Positions 62,990 to 64,000 of a stretch of DNA of 64,000 nucleotides are shown one piece after another. The stretch covers positions 372,001-436,000 of the forward strand of contig NZ_JALKBH010000001.1 of the NCBI RefSeq assembly GCF_023016115.1, in the 5' to 3' direction. Source of the DNA: Alcanivorax sp. S6407. Its GTDB lineage: Bacteria > Pseudomonadota > Gammaproteobacteria > Pseudomonadales > Alcanivoracaceae. A program made the translations under genes and the position numbers. Position 1 is the stretch's first letter. The number at the start of each line of letters is the position of its first letter. Under the pieces are notes generated by a model. It saw only the letters and a program-made list of their open reading frames with translations. It did no database searches and was not told the DNA's origin.

Positions 62990-63811
62990 CCATCCGTCTT
63001 CGGATTGTTCGGCTTTGCCGTCTTCGGCGAGTTTGATCAGGTGGGCCAGGAGGGAGAATTCGGCTACGCCGTGGAGGAAGGCGGGGACGTCGTCGTAGAC
63101 GCTTTTTACCAGAGTGCTAACCGGTACGGATTTCTCAGAGAGGCAATCCAGGACCTTGTCTTCTCGTTTCTGGCGATGGGCGAGGGTATGGCTTAGGGCG
63201 GTTTCCGGGTCTTCTATAACATCGCCATGGCCGGGGGCCATCATGGTGATGCCGCGGCCTTGCAGCTTTCGCAGGGAAGCGAAATACGCGCCCATGGAAC
63301 CGGATGGCGGCGCGATCACGACGGTGGACCCCTGAATCAGGTGGTCGCCGGTGAACAGCAGGCCTTGCTCAGTCAGAAAGCAGAGATGATTACTGACATG
63401 CCCCGGGGTCTCAATGATTTCGAGTTCCACCCCACCACAATCAATCACGTCTCCATCGGTGAGCAGGGTGTCCGCCTGCCAACTCTCATCCTGCAGCCCA
63501 TCGTCCGGGACAAAGGGGCCGAGGCAACGGGCGCCAGTGGCGGCAACCAGCGCCAGGGCACCAGGGGAATGGTCTCGGTGGGTGTGGGTAACAATCACCT
63601 GGGTGATGGGCTTGCCAAGATCGTCTGCGGCGTGCAGCAAGGCCTGGAGATGGTCATGATCTTCCGGGCCGGGATCAATCACGGTGAGGCTGTCCTTGCC
63701 ATACAGATAACTGTTGGTGCCGGGACCGGTCATCATTCCCGGATTGCGGGCCAGCACTCGCCAGGCATGGGCCCCGATGGGCGTGGCCTGGCCTGGGATC
63801 AAGGACGCCAT
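62975..63811 (-). CDS. MBL-fold metallo-hydrolase (LACTB2-like)
   Basis: The 278-residue protein has the metallo-beta-lactamase HxHxDH motif in THTHRDHSPG, an NSYLYG start strand, a GDHLIQGS zinc ligand and a final APGHGDVIEDPE. It resembles LACTB2-type hydrolases, which act on RNA or thioesters. The last residues (RRSE) and stop are formed by the heptamer array. Substrate unknown. Confidence 0.85.
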   Translation of the reverse strand: MASLIPGQATPIGAHAWRVLARNPGMMTGPGTNSYLYGKDSLTVIDPGPEDHDHLQALLHAADDLGKPITQVIVTHTHRDHSPGALALVAATGARCLGPFVPDDGLQDESWQADTLLTDGDVIDCGGVELEIIETPGHVSNHLCFLTEQGLLFTGDHLIQGSTVVIAPPSGSMGAYFASLRKLQGRGITMMAPGHGDVIEDPETALSHTLAHRQKREDKVLDCLSEKSVPVSTLVKSVYDDVPAFLHGVAEFSLLAHLIKLAEDGKAEQSEDGWRRSE

Positions 63812-63878
63812 AAAGACTCCAGGGTGTCAGGAACGCGAATTGTGACCATTATCACCGCATCTTGCCAGTCCGGGATGG

Positions 63879-64000
63879 TCAGGGCGAGGGATAGGCGATC
63901 CTGGAAAGGGGGGCAATCTCCCATTTGTCGGCCGGTTGGCCGCCCGCGGGATAGCGGGCGACCATGGCAAACGCGTAGTGCCGGCCCGCCGGGATAAACA
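63879..64000 (-). CDS. 3' end of an unidentified gene (continues beyond the window)
   Basis: The reading frame from the window end (63998) to the TGA at 63881-63879 encodes FIPAGRHYAFAMVARYPAGG followed by about 19 more residues, ending AYPSP. The sequence looks coding and is open to the window edge, but 39 residues are too few to name a family. It ends 67 bases before the MBL-fold gene start. Confidence 0.55.
   Translation of the reverse strand, partial: FIPAGRHYAFAMVARYPAGGQPADKWEIAPLSRIAYPSP

Overview
The window reads as an ordinary, gene-dense chromosomal stretch of a marine gammaproteobacterium. Gene content and order resemble Pseudomonas and its relatives: clpA-infA-bpt-aat-trxB facing ftsK-lolA-rarA-crcB-serS-cysG, then the yccA-tusDCB cluster, then gacA-uvrC-pgsA followed by tRNA genes. 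The protein style and the many short dispersed repeats suggest an Alcanivorax-like (Alcanivoracaceae) genome; this is an inference, not a database match. I see no prophage, insertion sequence, CRISPR array or replication origin.

Layout. 1-3.1 kb: end of clpA, infA, two N-end-rule aminoacyl transferases (bpt, aat) and trxB. 3.5-11.2 kb: ftsK, lolA, rarA, crcB, serS, cysG. 11.8-14.4 kb: minus-strand yccA-tusD-tusC-tusB-ybiB-like genes. 14.6-18.6 kb: a membrane protein, tRNA-Ser, and a cstA / small CC-ending protein / ArsA-like ATPase operon. 18.9-22.7 kb: gacA-like regulator, uvrC, pgsA and tRNA-Gly, -Cys, -Leu. 23.1-29.9 kb: a signalling operon with a hybrid histidine kinase carrying three receiver domains, CheR, a response regulator, a CheB catalytic domain alone, and a receiver-PilZ protein. 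29.9-38.8 kb: type II secretion genes gspE to gspM plus a secreted protein; gspC and gspD are not here. 39-44.5 kb: a lipoprotein hydrolase, a DUF1461-like protein, a degenerate PEP-synthase-like protein and a DUF2189-like protein. 44.6-50.2 kb: metH, a MscS channel and a DUF481 outer-membrane protein. 50.7-53.6 kb: split-alpha transhydrogenase pntB-pntA2-pntA1. 53.9-64 kb: an ABC1 kinase, an alpha/beta hydrolase, an MpaB-like oxygenase, Prc protease, a SpmAB-type membrane protein, an AlkB-type dioxygenase, CorA, an MBL-fold hydrolase and the 3' end of one more gene.

The most unusual signal is not a gene. Nearly every longer gap between genes holds short arrays with an exact 7-bp period. At least five different heptamer words occur (CAGTTAA, GCAACAC, CAGGCAT, CAAGCTA and ACTCGAA types), along with a related 9-bp word (CACAGAG type) and REP-like elements. 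The arrays sit at gene 3' ends, often within a few bases of a stop codon, twice supplying it. Several occur as inverted pairs that bracket terminator hairpins. I do not know of a description of this family as a whole.

Limits: everything was read by eye without searches. Start codons, domain borders and family names come from motifs and memory. Intergenic promoters are called only where -35 and -10 boxes are convincing.
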